Below, piece by piece: positions 40,252 through 48,081 of a stretch of DNA of 52,185 nt. Below the pieces are notes generated by a model. It saw nothing but the letters and a program-made list of their open reading frames with translations, was not told the origin of the DNA and did no database searches. Location: positions 1 to 52,185 of the forward strand of contig WUAI01000022.1 in NCBI GenBank assembly GCA_009827225.1, read 5' to 3'. Both the position numbers and the translations under genes were made by a program. The stretch's first letter is position 1; the number at the start of each line of letters is the position of its first letter. This DNA is from Flavobacteriaceae bacterium. GTDB lineage: Bacteria; Bacteroidota; Bacteroidia; Flavobacteriales; Flavobacteriaceae.

Positions 40252-41082
40252 ATGAAAAAGGTAATATTAATCACAGGAGCATCATCGGGAATGGGCAAAC
40301 ATGCTGCCTTAGCACTTATTAAAGAAGGTCATGTGGTATATGGTGCTGCCAGGCGCATAGAGAATATGAAAGATCTCGAAGAAGCTGGCGGACATGCGAT
40401 TCAGATGGATATCACCAATCCCACGCAAATTAAAGGAGCCGTCTCTCAAATTGTTAATGAACAAGGTGGTATCGACGTGTTATTCAATAATGCCGGGTAT
40501 GCGGTATACGGTGCGGTTGAAACTGTATCCATCGAAGATGCCAAGAGGCAATTTGACGTAAACTTATTTGGTCTGGCTCGAATTACAAAGGAAGTTCTAC
40601 CCTATATGCGTAAAAGCAAAAGCGGATTGATCATAAACACTTCGTCCATGGGAGGTAAGATATACACTCCTTTTGGCGCCTGGTATCATGCCACAAAACA
40701 TGCTTTGGAAGGTTGGAGTGATTGCTTGCGGCTTGAATTGAAGCAATTCAATATCGACGTTGTGGTGATTGAACCCGGAGGCATAAATACCGAATTTGGA
40801 GCCGTTATGTACGATCCCATGGTAAAGCGTGCCGAGGGCACTCCCTATGAATCAATGAGCAACCAACTGGCTGAGGCCATGCAAAACATGTATAGTGAAA
40901 ACTCACTTTCATCTCCGGATGTAATCACTAAACTTGTTGTAAAGGCCATAAATGCTCGAAGGCCAAAAACCCGCTACGTGGCCGGGAAGTTCGCAAAACC
41001 TATGATGTTTATACGTAAATATTTTGGCGATCGCGTATTCGATAAAGTGATCATGGGCCAAATAAAAGCCAAACCTGCTTAA
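40252..41082 (+). CDS. Short-chain dehydrogenase/reductase
   Basis: A 276-residue classical SDR. MKKVILITGASSGMGKHAALAL carries the NAD(P) motif (TGASSGMG), then FNNAGYAVYGAVE (NAG), INTSSMGGK (catalytic Ser about 138) and WYHATKHALEGW (YxxxK, about 151-155), followed by VVIEPGGINTEFG. The C-terminal ending (TRYVAGKFAKPMMFIRKYFGDRVFD) is typical of the retinol-dehydrogenase-like SDR group. Substrate unknown. Two palindromes and a promoter box lie upstream; the AraC-type regulator follows 54 nt downstream. Confidence 0.88.
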   Translation: MKKVILITGASSGMGKHAALALIKEGHVVYGAARRIENMKDLEEAGGHAIQMDITNPTQIKGAVSQIVNEQGGIDVLFNNAGYAVYGAVETVSIEDAKRQFDVNLFGLARITKEVLPYMRKSKSGLIINTSSMGGKIYTPFGAWYHATKHALEGWSDCLRLELKQFNIDVVVIEPGGINTEFGAVMYDPMVKRAEGTPYESMSNQLAEAMQNMYSENSLSSPDVITKLVVKAINARRPKTRYVAGKFAKPMMFIRKYFGDRVFDKVIMGQIKAKPA

Positions 41083-41136
41083 TCCTTACTTTTGAATAAA
41101 AGATAGTATCTTGTTTTTCCTCAATAATAGTATTTT

Positions 41137-42045
41137 ATGAGTGACATCATTCGAATAGGAACAGTGACCGAGGCGCATGAATTGTTGAGACTGGAACCTC
41201 CAAAACATCCATTGATTTCCGTGATGGATGTGAAAGATATGCCCGATCATAAGGAATTTGGCGATGCCCGTTTCGCATTGGATCTTTATATCATCTCACT
41301 GAAGGATGGGGTTACAGGTTCCATGGGCTATGGACGTAATACGTATGATTTTACCAATGGCACGATGATTTTCAGCAAACCCAACCAAGTATTCACCTCG
41401 GGTTCAAAAGAAATTGAAGCAGACGCCAAAGGATGGATGTTGATATTCCATCCCGACCTGATCCGTAGTTCCGAACTTGGAGCAAATGTTGACAACTATA
41501 CTTTTTTTTCATATGAAGTGAATGAAGCGTTGCACCTTTCAGAAGAAGAAAAAAAGACTGTTACGGAAGTGGTCAGGAAAATAGAAAAGGAGTACAGTCA
41601 GATGATCGATGCCCACAGCCAAAAACTGATCATTTCCAACCTGGAGTTATTGATGAATTATTGTACTCGCTATTACGATCGTCAGTTTTATGTGAGGACC
41701 AATCATAACAAGGATCTTATCTCTAGTTTCGAAAGGCTCCTGAATGATTATTATAGCTCAGACAAACCTATCGAACTTGGACTTCCTACCGTTCAGTATT
41801 GCGGGGATGAATTGAACATGTCACCAAACTATTTGAGTGATCTGCTGAAAAAAGAAACCGGAACAAATGCTAAAGATCATATCTATTCTCACGTCATTAA
41901 TAATGCAAAGAATAAATTGCTGGGAACGAATGAACCGGTGAGCGCTATCGCCTATAACCTTGGCTTTGGATATCCTCAACATTTCAGTAAACTTTTCAAG
42001 AAAAAGGTGGGCTTGAGTCCCGTTCAGTATCGTAGCTTGAATTAA
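41137..42045 (+). CDS. AraC-family transcriptional regulator
   Basis: A 302-residue protein with an N-terminal cupin-like sensor (about 20-170; YGRNTYDFTNGTMIFSKPNQVFT) and a C-terminal double helix-turn-helix (about 205-302): LPTVQYCGDELNMSPNYLSDLLKKETG is the first HTH and the second half ends in AYNLGFGYPQHFSKLFKKKVGLSPVQYR, the AraC signature. Probably controls the adjacent SDR and metallo-hydrolase genes. A short palindrome AAGATA-g-TATCTT (41100-41112) lies before its start. Confidence 0.92.
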   Translation: MSDIIRIGTVTEAHELLRLEPPKHPLISVMDVKDMPDHKEFGDARFALDLYIISLKDGVTGSMGYGRNTYDFTNGTMIFSKPNQVFTSGSKEIEADAKGWMLIFHPDLIRSSELGANVDNYTFFSYEVNEALHLSEEEKKTVTEVVRKIEKEYSQMIDAHSQKLIISNLELLMNYCTRYYDRQFYVRTNHNKDLISSFERLLNDYYSSDKPIELGLPTVQYCGDELNMSPNYLSDLLKKETGTNAKDHIYSHVINNAKNKLLGTNEPVSAIAYNLGFGYPQHFSKLFKKKVGLSPVQYRSLN

Positions 42046-42089
42046 TCCCGGTAATTATTTTGAAAATAATTCTAATACTTCTTAAACGT

Positions 42090-43193
42090 ATGTTGATTGC
42101 AATTGTTGGTCTGATCGTATTAGTGGTCCTTTTCTATTATGCTTTTGTGTCCTTTTATCCTAGTTTTGGTGGTGATTTAAGTGAAACTGACAAAGAACAA
42201 TATTCCGTTTCGGAAAATTTCAGAAATGAACAATTCGTGAACGTAAAAAATGTCCCCGAAGACCTTAGTTTCGGGGAAATGCTTTCCTTGTCGAGAAAAT
42301 TCTTTTTTACTAAAGTACCCAACTCCCGACCCGAACAGCAAATCCCAGTACAATCTATCGATTCCTCTTCCGTGGCAGAATATAATGGGGAGACCCGACT
42401 GGTATGGTTCGGTCATTCCTCCTTCTTGTTGCAGATGGATGGTAAAACACTGCTTATCGATCCTATGTTGTCTGAAGTACCGGCGCCACATCCGTTGCTT
42501 GGAGCTAAGCGCTTCAATGAGGAAAATCCGCTGGACACAGACAAGCTGCCCAAAATCGATGCGGTGGTTATTTCCCACGACCATTACGATCACCTGGATT
42601 ACAAAACGATCAAAAAAATAAAAGACAAGGTCTCAAAGTTCTATGTTCCTCTTGGGGTTAAAGTACATTTGCTGGCTTGGGACGTTACGGAAGAAAAGAT
42701 CGTTGAACGGGACTGGTGGGAGGATGCCAATCATGACGGAATCCAGTTGGTCTGTACTCCCGCTCAGCATTTTTCAGGAAGAAAATTCAATAACCGTCAG
42801 AGTACTCTTTGGAGTTCCTGGGTTATAATTGGAAAAGAGCAAAAGTTGTTTTTCAGTGGTGATAGCGGCTACAGCGATCATTTCACGGCAATAGGGGAGG
42901 CCTATGGTCCGTTCGACTTTGCCATGCTGGAATGCGGGCAATACAATACTATGTGGCCCGATATTCATATGTTTCCGGAGGAGACGGCGCAAGCTGCACT
43001 CGATGTCCGCGCAAAAGCGATGATGCCTATCCATTGGGGAACTTTCAAACTGGCGCTCCACGAGTGGACAGACCCAATTCTCCGGGTACAAGCGAAGGCT
43101 GCAGAGTTGAATGTTCATCTGGTGACACCCATAATAGGAGAACCTGTAATCCTCTCCAAACTTCCCACGACCCAATCAGAATGGTGGAAATAG
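42090..43193 (+). CDS. MBL-fold metallo-hydrolase with N-terminal membrane segment
   Basis: A 367-residue protein. The first 25 residues form a hydrophobic helix (MLIAIVGLIVLVVLFYYAFV), so it is anchored or exported. The metallo-beta-lactamase fold follows: TLLIDPMLSEVPAPHPLLGAKRF, VISHDHYDHLDY (HxHxDH zinc ligands, about 162-168), CTPAQHFSGR, FFSGDSGYSD and MMPIHWGTFKLALHEW. The layout is that of the NAPE-PLD/UlaG-like group, so a phosphodiester or lactone substrate is possible. I prefer the ATG at 42090; a TTG at 42060 would add ten residues. Downstream of the AraC-type gene by 44 nt. Confidence 0.85.
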   Translation: MLIAIVGLIVLVVLFYYAFVSFYPSFGGDLSETDKEQYSVSENFRNEQFVNVKNVPEDLSFGEMLSLSRKFFFTKVPNSRPEQQIPVQSIDSSSVAEYNGETRLVWFGHSSFLLQMDGKTLLIDPMLSEVPAPHPLLGAKRFNEENPLDTDKLPKIDAVVISHDHYDHLDYKTIKKIKDKVSKFYVPLGVKVHLLAWDVTEEKIVERDWWEDANHDGIQLVCTPAQHFSGRKFNNRQSTLWSSWVIIGKEQKLFFSGDSGYSDHFTAIGEAYGPFDFAMLECGQYNTMWPDIHMFPEETAQAALDVRAKAMMPIHWGTFKLALHEWTDPILRVQAKAAELNVHLVTPIIGEPVILSKLPTTQSEWWK

Positions 43194-43310
43194 AAGTGTC
43201 GCCATATTTCTTTAGAGCTATCTTTTAATAATTCAGAAATAGTATATTTTCTTGAAATTTATGTGATTTTTCTGCGGAAGGATACACTGATAGAGTATAC
43301 AAACAACTGA

Positions 43311-43445
43311 ATGCACCAAAACGAGTTCACCGAAATTATCAAGCAAAACGAAGGGCTGATTTACAAAGTCACTCGCATCTACAGCAAAAAATATTTAAGG
43401 GGAGATGTCTCTTTGAACGGGACTAAAGTTGTGATGGTAAGTTAA
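43311..43445 (+). pseudogene. Remnant of an ECF sigma factor gene
   Basis: A 44-codon ORF. The first 24 residues, MHQNEFTEIIKQNEGLIYKV and TRIYS, are the N-terminus of a flavobacterial ECF-type sigma-70 factor (start of region 2). The next residues should be the region 2 helices (EDLYQEIVYQLW-type), but the frame instead continues KKYLRGDVSLNGTKVVMVS and stops. Regions 2 and 4 are absent in the next 90 bases, so the gene has lost about 130-150 codons, probably by deletion. It is not expected to act as a sigma factor. Confidence 0.7.
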
Positions 43446-43538
43446 CATTAAAATATTAATAATTCAAAGTATTAGTATCCTATTTTATTGAAAACCATAT
43501 TATTAGTAACTTACCAATTCAAACAAAATACTTCAATT

Positions 43539-43973
43539 ATGAAATGGAAACTTATTTTGGGGTTGTTTCTATTCTCGGCATTCTTCAGTATTCAACCTGC
43601 GAAAGCTCAAACAAATGCCAGCGTGGCGGAGCTGCAGGAATTCTTTAACGGACAACAATTACTCATTACCTACAGGGATGGCGAGGCGCTCTACGGAACC
43701 TATTATTTCCTGGAAGTACATTATTGCCCTAATGGTTACTATGGATTGTACGGAAACACTGTAAAGCGAACGGTACTGGATAACGAACAGAAATCTAATT
43801 GGCAGGAATATGGCAGTTGGAAGATCACCACACAAAACGGACTCAATGGTATCCATTACGCGGCCACTAATGGTAGTCAGAATTTTTATCCTATGTACCG
43901 GCTTCAAAATGGGGACATGTTCCTTAGTGAAGGGGTTTCTATTGTAAAACAAGGGATGGCGATATGCCAGTAG
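43539..43973 (+). CDS. Secreted protein of unknown function
   Basis: A 144-residue exported protein with signal peptide (MKWKLILGLFLFSAFFSIQPAKAQ). The mature chain is one beta-rich domain: LQEFFNGQQLLITYRDGEALYGTYYFLEVHYCPNGYYGLYGNTVKRTV ... WQEYGSWKITTQNGLNGIHYAA ... LQNGDMFLSEG. It has two Cys residues (CPNGYY and the C-terminal MAICQ) that could pair. No recognised family. The ATG at 43539 is preferred over a longer frame starting inside the preceding gap. Confidence 0.65.
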   Translation: MKWKLILGLFLFSAFFSIQPAKAQTNASVAELQEFFNGQQLLITYRDGEALYGTYYFLEVHYCPNGYYGLYGNTVKRTVLDNEQKSNWQEYGSWKITTQNGLNGIHYAATNGSQNFYPMYRLQNGDMFLSEGVSIVKQGMAICQ

Positions 43974-44011
43974 TTCATTATGACCTAAATCATAGAAATT
44001 GGGATTTGTAC

Positions 44012-44041
44012 TGCATAGATTTATCCTTCAAAATCTATGCA
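44012..44041. promoter_or_regulatory. Inverted repeat spanning start codon of repeat-protein gene
   Basis: TGCATAGATTT (44012-44022), spacer atccttca, AAATCTATGCA (44031-44041): a perfect 11-bp inverted repeat. The left arm contains TAGATTTA, a -7-like box; the right arm contains the first ATG (44037). It could be an operator over a promoter or an RNA hairpin that masks translation initiation. Confidence 0.55.
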
Positions 44042-44657
44042 TATGAAAACTCTTGAAACACTCTCACATAGAATACCGTTGTTGTTTCTCACAGTCTTGG
44101 CTCTGTTATGCATAACTGAAATGCCGGCGCAAGTATTGATTCAGAAGAAACCTACGACCAAATCCGCGGAGAAAGAGGAACCCCAGGACATTTACTGGAA
44201 CGTAAAAGCCTATAGTCATGACGGACAGCTACTGCGCATTAAAGCTATTGATGATTCCGGTAAAATTTTCGATGTGAAGGCGATCCAGACTTCCGACGAT
44301 ACGAGTGTGCTGAATGTAAAAGCACTTGTTGATGGAAAACGACTACCCATTAAACTCATTGTAGAAGAAGGTGCCCCTTATTACGCCGTAAAGGCCATTC
44401 GACCGGATGGAACCCTGATGGGAGTAAAGGCGTTAACTCCGCGTGGAGAACCACTAAATATAAAAGGAATCAACCGCACAGGTAATGTGATCAATCTTCG
44501 GGCGATTACCCAGGAAGGAATATTCTTTAATATAGTGGCTGTTTCACCAGAGGGCGTTATGAATTATGTAAAAGGTTTAAAGATGATGGATGAAGATCAG
44601 GAGGCAATTATTAATGGGGTCCCTGTTTTTGCCCATGTGAAAGCCCTGAAACAATAA
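44037..44657 (+). CDS. Exported 12-residue-repeat protein
   Basis: A 206-residue exported protein with signal peptide ending near MPAQ (about 32). From residue about 55 to the C-terminus it consists of tandem units of mostly 12 residues, consensus K-A-I-x-x-x-G-x-x-x-x-V: KAIDDSGKIFDV, KAIRPDGTLMGV, KALTPRGEPLNI, KGINRTGNVINL, RAITQEGIFFNI, VAVSPEGVMNYV, with longer units at each end. Such short beta-hairpin repeats build an elongated solenoid or flat sheet; relatives occur in Flavobacteria without assigned function. ATG at 44037 or 44043; the inverted repeat covers the first. Confidence 0.75.
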   Translation: MHMKTLETLSHRIPLLFLTVLALLCITEMPAQVLIQKKPTTKSAEKEEPQDIYWNVKAYSHDGQLLRIKAIDDSGKIFDVKAIQTSDDTSVLNVKALVDGKRLPIKLIVEEGAPYYAVKAIRPDGTLMGVKALTPRGEPLNIKGINRTGNVINLRAITQEGIFFNIVAVSPEGVMNYVKGLKMMDEDQEAIINGVPVFAHVKALKQ

Positions 44658-44738
44658 ATAATTAGCTGAAAAAATTCTTCCATGCCTGGCTGTACCGCAT
44701 CGTAATTTTTGTATTTTTAATAAAATAAAACCCGAATT

Positions 44739-45101
44739 ATGAGAAAACTACAAAATATAGGCCTTCTAAGTGTACTTTTTTTATTTACCGCAACGTTATG
44801 GGCCACGCCATTCTCAGATACCGAACCAAAAGTAGGAGACGTGCTAGTCATCCAGGAAACCGAAAATGGGAATTACGATGCCATCAAATTTCCTGAGCGA
44901 AACATACTGCATAAGAAAACTGGCCTTTCTCAATATAACAGGGTAGAAGGGATGGCAGTAGAAGTCATAGCTGTTACGACAAATGCGAAAGGGGAGACTG
45001 TGGTGACCATTCAGCCGAAAGACGGTTCTAAGTTTTTCCGATACTGGAAAAGTGTGAAAGCCAATTACCAAAAAGCTATTGAAAACGGGGAATTGAAATA
45101 A
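44739..45101 (+). CDS. Conserved flavobacterial exported protein
   Basis: A 120-residue exported protein with signal peptide (to about LWATP, residue 24). The mature domain PKVGDVLVIQETENGNYDAIKFPERNILHKKTGL ... VEVIAVTTNAKGETVVTIQPKDGSKFFRYWKSVKANYQKAIENGELK is compact beta, then a helical end. I recall close relatives in many Flavobacteriaceae mislabelled 'dihydroorotase'; the 120 residues contain no such enzyme. Function unknown. Confidence 0.7.
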   Translation: MRKLQNIGLLSVLFLFTATLWATPFSDTEPKVGDVLVIQETENGNYDAIKFPERNILHKKTGLSQYNRVEGMAVEVIAVTTNAKGETVVTIQPKDGSKFFRYWKSVKANYQKAIENGELK

Positions 45102-45135
45102 TTCCATTCTCATTCACACCTAAAAAACCCATTGG

Positions 45136-45155
45136 AGGTATATAAATACCTTTTA
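45136..45155 (+). terminator. Weak hairpin between exported protein and S41 gene
   Basis: AGGTAT (45136-45141), loop ataa, ATACCT (45146-45151), followed by TTTATC. The stem is short and AT-rich, so it is a weak terminator at best and may instead be a leader structure of the next gene (ATG 45164). Confidence 0.3.
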
Positions 45156-45163
45156 TCATTCTT

Positions 45164-46609
45164 ATGCCACGCTTTTTTCTCGCACTTGCAATCTTTTGTT
45201 CGTTATTAATTCTGTCTTGTAAGGATAGTGCAACTACTGTAAACACCAGCCCTGAAGGCGCGTGGGAGTCGATTGGCTACGGAAGGGTTGCTATCATTGA
45301 AAATGGTGAATTCGAATTGTATGATGTGACTACAAAGTCTTGCCTGTTGCTTCTTGAGGGCAATATTGAAATCTACGGGGAGTCTCTCAAAGTATCCGGC
45401 GATTCTATGTCGATTAAAGACGGTATCAACAATTACCATTTCACGAGAATTCAAGATCTTCCCGAACTCTGCACAACTGCCACGGATTCTGTCCTCGCTA
45501 TCGATCCCGTCCACAATTTTGAAGTGTTGTCCGAAACTTTCAGTAGTCATTATGCCTATTTTAAACTTCGGAATGTCGATTGGAATGCCACGTACCAAAA
45601 GTATCATGCCAAAGTAAATCCGGAAACCAGTCCTGCCGAACTTTATATTATCATGGAAGATATGCTGGACGAGTTTAACGACGGCCACGTGTATATAGAC
45701 GCCCCGGATGAAGTGATGATCGCAGCAGATTCGTTACGGCAGATTTCTGCTGAAATTTCCGAAGAAACAGAAACGGAAAGTCCTCAGAAGGTATTCAATA
45801 ACTATGGTGTTGCTGAAATGATCGCGAATCACTATCTCGAGGAGAAACAAATTCGTGCCAACGGTATGGTACGCTGGGGTAGATTGAAAGAAAACGTTGG
45901 GTACATCCAGGTGAACCAGATGATGGGCATGGTGAACTACGGCATTCCTGATAGCCTATCTTTTCGGGATTATTGGATGACCTACTTCGGAATGATGAAC
46001 GAAGATCTAGAGCATTCTGAAAATGAACGAAAGGGCATTGTGGGTATTATGGATGAAGCCATCGCCGACCTTGAGAATACGAAAGCCATCATCCTGGATG
46101 CGCGATTTAATGGAGGAGGGCAAGATGAAGTAGGGCTCGAGATCATGAGCAGGTTCAACAATGAGGAAAGGCTGGTATTCACCAAGCAGGCAAGGGTAGG
46201 AGAGGACTATACTGCACCGAACAAAGTGATATTGCACCAGGGAAAAAGCTTGTATGATAAACCTTTGTACCTATTGACATCATACGAATCGGCCAGTGCG
46301 ACTGAGATAATGATTCTCAGTTCTTTATTGCTGGACAAGGTGACTCGGATTGGCTCTGCGAGTGAAGGTGTTTTTTCGGATGTGCTGGACAAAGCACTTC
46401 CCAACGGATTCGAATTCGGGCTCTCCAACGAGGTCTACCTGGATACACAGGGAAATAATTACGAAGGGATCGGAATTCCACCTGACTTAGAAATGGGATA
46501 TACGCGCGACAAACAAACTTTCTTTAATACAATAGTAAATGCACTCCCATCCGGAGGGGATCCGGCAGTGGAACGAGCGATTGATTTAATCAACAATTCA
46601 ACTCAGTAA
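45164..46609 (+). CDS. S41-family C-terminal-processing-type peptidase (lipoprotein)
   Basis: A 481-residue lipoprotein; signal peptide with lipobox ILSC (Cys about 19). An N-terminal helical domain (about 110-190, FEVLSETFSSHYAYFKLRNVDWNATYQKY ... DMLDEFNDGHVYI) precedes the S41 peptidase core: VGYIQVNQMMG, AIILDARFNGGGQDE and the nucleophile region LLTSYESASATEIMILSS (catalytic Ser in SATE), with the lysine-containing strand after it. A PDZ domain as in classical CtpA is not obvious. It acts at the outer membrane, probably on short peptides or unfolded protein. Confidence 0.88.
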   Translation: MPRFFLALAIFCSLLILSCKDSATTVNTSPEGAWESIGYGRVAIIENGEFELYDVTTKSCLLLLEGNIEIYGESLKVSGDSMSIKDGINNYHFTRIQDLPELCTTATDSVLAIDPVHNFEVLSETFSSHYAYFKLRNVDWNATYQKYHAKVNPETSPAELYIIMEDMLDEFNDGHVYIDAPDEVMIAADSLRQISAEISEETETESPQKVFNNYGVAEMIANHYLEEKQIRANGMVRWGRLKENVGYIQVNQMMGMVNYGIPDSLSFRDYWMTYFGMMNEDLEHSENERKGIVGIMDEAIADLENTKAIILDARFNGGGQDEVGLEIMSRFNNEERLVFTKQARVGEDYTAPNKVILHQGKSLYDKPLYLLTSYESASATEIMILSSLLLDKVTRIGSASEGVFSDVLDKALPNGFEFGLSNEVYLDTQGNNYEGIGIPPDLEMGYTRDKQTFFNTIVNALPSGGDPAVERAIDLINNSTQ

Positions 46610-46693
46610 ATCGACAGTACAATCTTTTCTGTTGTGTCATAATGAATGATTTTTGCTAATTTGAAGCAATTATTCATCATCAAAACAACCATT

Positions 46694-47125
46694 ATGACCG
46701 CTTCAGAAGTATTCTCCATTGCTAATCTCATAGCGATGCCCATGTGGGTCCTCATGATTTTCTTACCTAAATGGAAGGTAACCCAATGGCTTATAAAGTT
46801 TAAATTGATTCCACTTGTATTGGCACTTATCTATGCTGTCTACATTATTATGACCATGCTGGACGGCCCTGCGTTGGACTTTGGAAGTATGGAATCTGTC
46901 ATGGAACTCTTCAAGGATGACAGGGCGTTACTGGCCGGATGGGTACACTACCTGGCTTTCGATCTTTTGATAGGAATGTGGATGCTCGACCAGAATAAAC
47001 AACTCAAGATCCATCAGATCATCATGGCGCCGATTCTTTTAGCGACCTTTATGTTGGGACCTGTTGGTTTCCTCTTATTCATGATCATTCGTGCCACTAA
47101 AAAACAATCTCATGAAGCAGCTTAG
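46694..47125 (+). CDS. ABA4-like (DUF4281) membrane protein
   Basis: A 143-residue integral membrane protein with four helices. TASEVFSIANLIAMPMWVLMIFLPKW, FKLIPLVLALIYAVYII, LAGWVHYLAFDLLIGMWMLDQN and ILLATFMLGPVGFLLFMIIR follow the ABA4-like pattern, where the conserved WxHxLAFDLLxG helix is diagnostic. In plants ABA4 affects neoxanthin formation; in bacteria the role is unknown. The ATG at 46694 fits the family. Its last 14 bases overlap the next membrane-protein gene. Confidence 0.85.
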   Translation: MTASEVFSIANLIAMPMWVLMIFLPKWKVTQWLIKFKLIPLVLALIYAVYIIMTMLDGPALDFGSMESVMELFKDDRALLAGWVHYLAFDLLIGMWMLDQNKQLKIHQIIMAPILLATFMLGPVGFLLFMIIRATKKQSHEAA

Positions 47126-47912
47126 ACATGTAATCAGGACTGTTAGATCGGAAAGCCCAATTCTATTTACGATTGCGATGTTCCATTTTTTGGGTGCATT
47201 GATCTGTATTGGAGGGTTGTTAATTGATGAGCGAACCTTAATGGGAGTCAATGTTTGGTTAAAACCATTGAAATTTTCTATTTCAGTAGGAATCTACATT
47301 CTAACTGTAGGATTCCTTACCACTTTGTATCCTTTTTCTAATCTGAAAAGAAACATCATCAACAATATCGTTTCGTTTACATTATTGCTGGAGGTTGGAA
47401 TTATTTGTTTTCAGGGTGCGCGTGGTGTGCAGTCGCATTACAATCAGTCGAGTCTATTTGACGGAATTCTCTTCGGAATGATGGGACTTCTTATTGCGAT
47501 CAATGTTTTGGTGATGGCTTTTCTGGCTATTGAAACCCTCCGACTCAAAATGAAGGTTCCCCGACCTGTTCAATGGGCAATATTGATGGGTTGGCTGATT
47601 GTGATCTTCGGAAGTTGGATAGGAGGGCAGATGATTAGTCAGATGGCTCATAATGTAGGGATAGCCGACGGCGGGGAAGGGCTACCAATTGTGAACTGGA
47701 GTACCCTTGGTGGTGATTTGAGGGTGGCTCATTTCTTCGGACTTCACGCCATCCAGGTGGTACCCTTATTTGCGCTCCTAATTAATAGGAAATGGAAAGT
47801 TTCAGTAAGAACACAAAACCTGGTCGTTGTAGTCTTTGGCTTATTATATTTTGCATGGATCGCCTATACTTTTTACCAGGCGAAACAAGGAATGCCCTTT
47901 ATTTCGATGTAG
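47112..47912 (+). CDS. Seven-helix membrane protein of unknown function
   Basis: A 266-residue integral membrane protein with about seven hydrophobic helices (ILFTIAMFHFLGALICIGGL, FSISVGIYILTVGFLTTLY, IINNIVSFTLLLEVGIICF, GMMGLLIAINVLVMAFLAI, WAILMGWLIVIFGSWIGGQM, AHFFGLHAIQVVPLFALLI, LVVVVFGLLYFAWIAYTFY). Conserved-looking His in AHFFGLHAIQ and WSTLGGDLRVAHF suggest metal or haem contact, but this is only an impression. It overlaps the ABA4-like gene by 14 bases in another frame, so the two are coupled. Family not recognised. Confidence 0.7.
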   Translation: MKQLRHVIRTVRSESPILFTIAMFHFLGALICIGGLLIDERTLMGVNVWLKPLKFSISVGIYILTVGFLTTLYPFSNLKRNIINNIVSFTLLLEVGIICFQGARGVQSHYNQSSLFDGILFGMMGLLIAINVLVMAFLAIETLRLKMKVPRPVQWAILMGWLIVIFGSWIGGQMISQMAHNVGIADGGEGLPIVNWSTLGGDLRVAHFFGLHAIQVVPLFALLINRKWKVSVRTQNLVVVVFGLLYFAWIAYTFYQAKQGMPFISM

Positions 47913-47919
47913 AAACAAC

Positions 47920-48076
47920 GTCACCTCGAGCGCCCGCCAGAACGAAGACTTTCGGGCTGGCAGTCGAGAGGTCACTAAGAGCGCCCGCCAGAATGAAGTC
48001 TTTCGGGCTGGCAGTCGAGAGGTCTCGTTGAACGCCCTCCTTCGTTCTTGAAACTTCGGAGGACTTGCAGTCGAGA
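47920..48076. repeat. Tandem 51-bp hairpin repeat, three units
   Basis: Two near-identical 51-bp units (47920-47970 and 47971-48021) each run from GTCAC through CGCCCGCCAGAA to GCAGTCGAGAG, with only a handful of mismatches; a third, more divergent 55-bp unit covers 48022-48076, ending GCAGTCGAGAA. In each unit CTCGA pairs with TCGAG, GCC-GCC with GGC-GGC and CGAA with TTCG, giving a long imperfect hairpin. It lies between convergent genes, a typical place for REP-like elements, and any open frames across it are artefacts. Confidence 0.8.
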
Positions 48077-48081
48077 AGTCT

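Noticed and set aside
42177-42593. 138-codon minus-strand open frame
   Set aside because: Antisense to the metallo-hydrolase, which has clear HxHxDH motifs; no signal for a second gene.
45206-45688. 160-codon minus-strand open frame
   Set aside because: Antisense to the S41 peptidase N-terminal part; no recognisable protein features.
47792-48051. Short frames with repeated ARTKTFGLAVE / RQNEDFRAGSREV peptides
   Set aside because: The peptide repetition is only the translation of the 51-bp DNA repeat in different frames.
47920-48076. CRISPR array
   Set aside because: Units are directly adjacent without variable spacers, and there is no cas gene; it is a simple tandem hairpin repeat.
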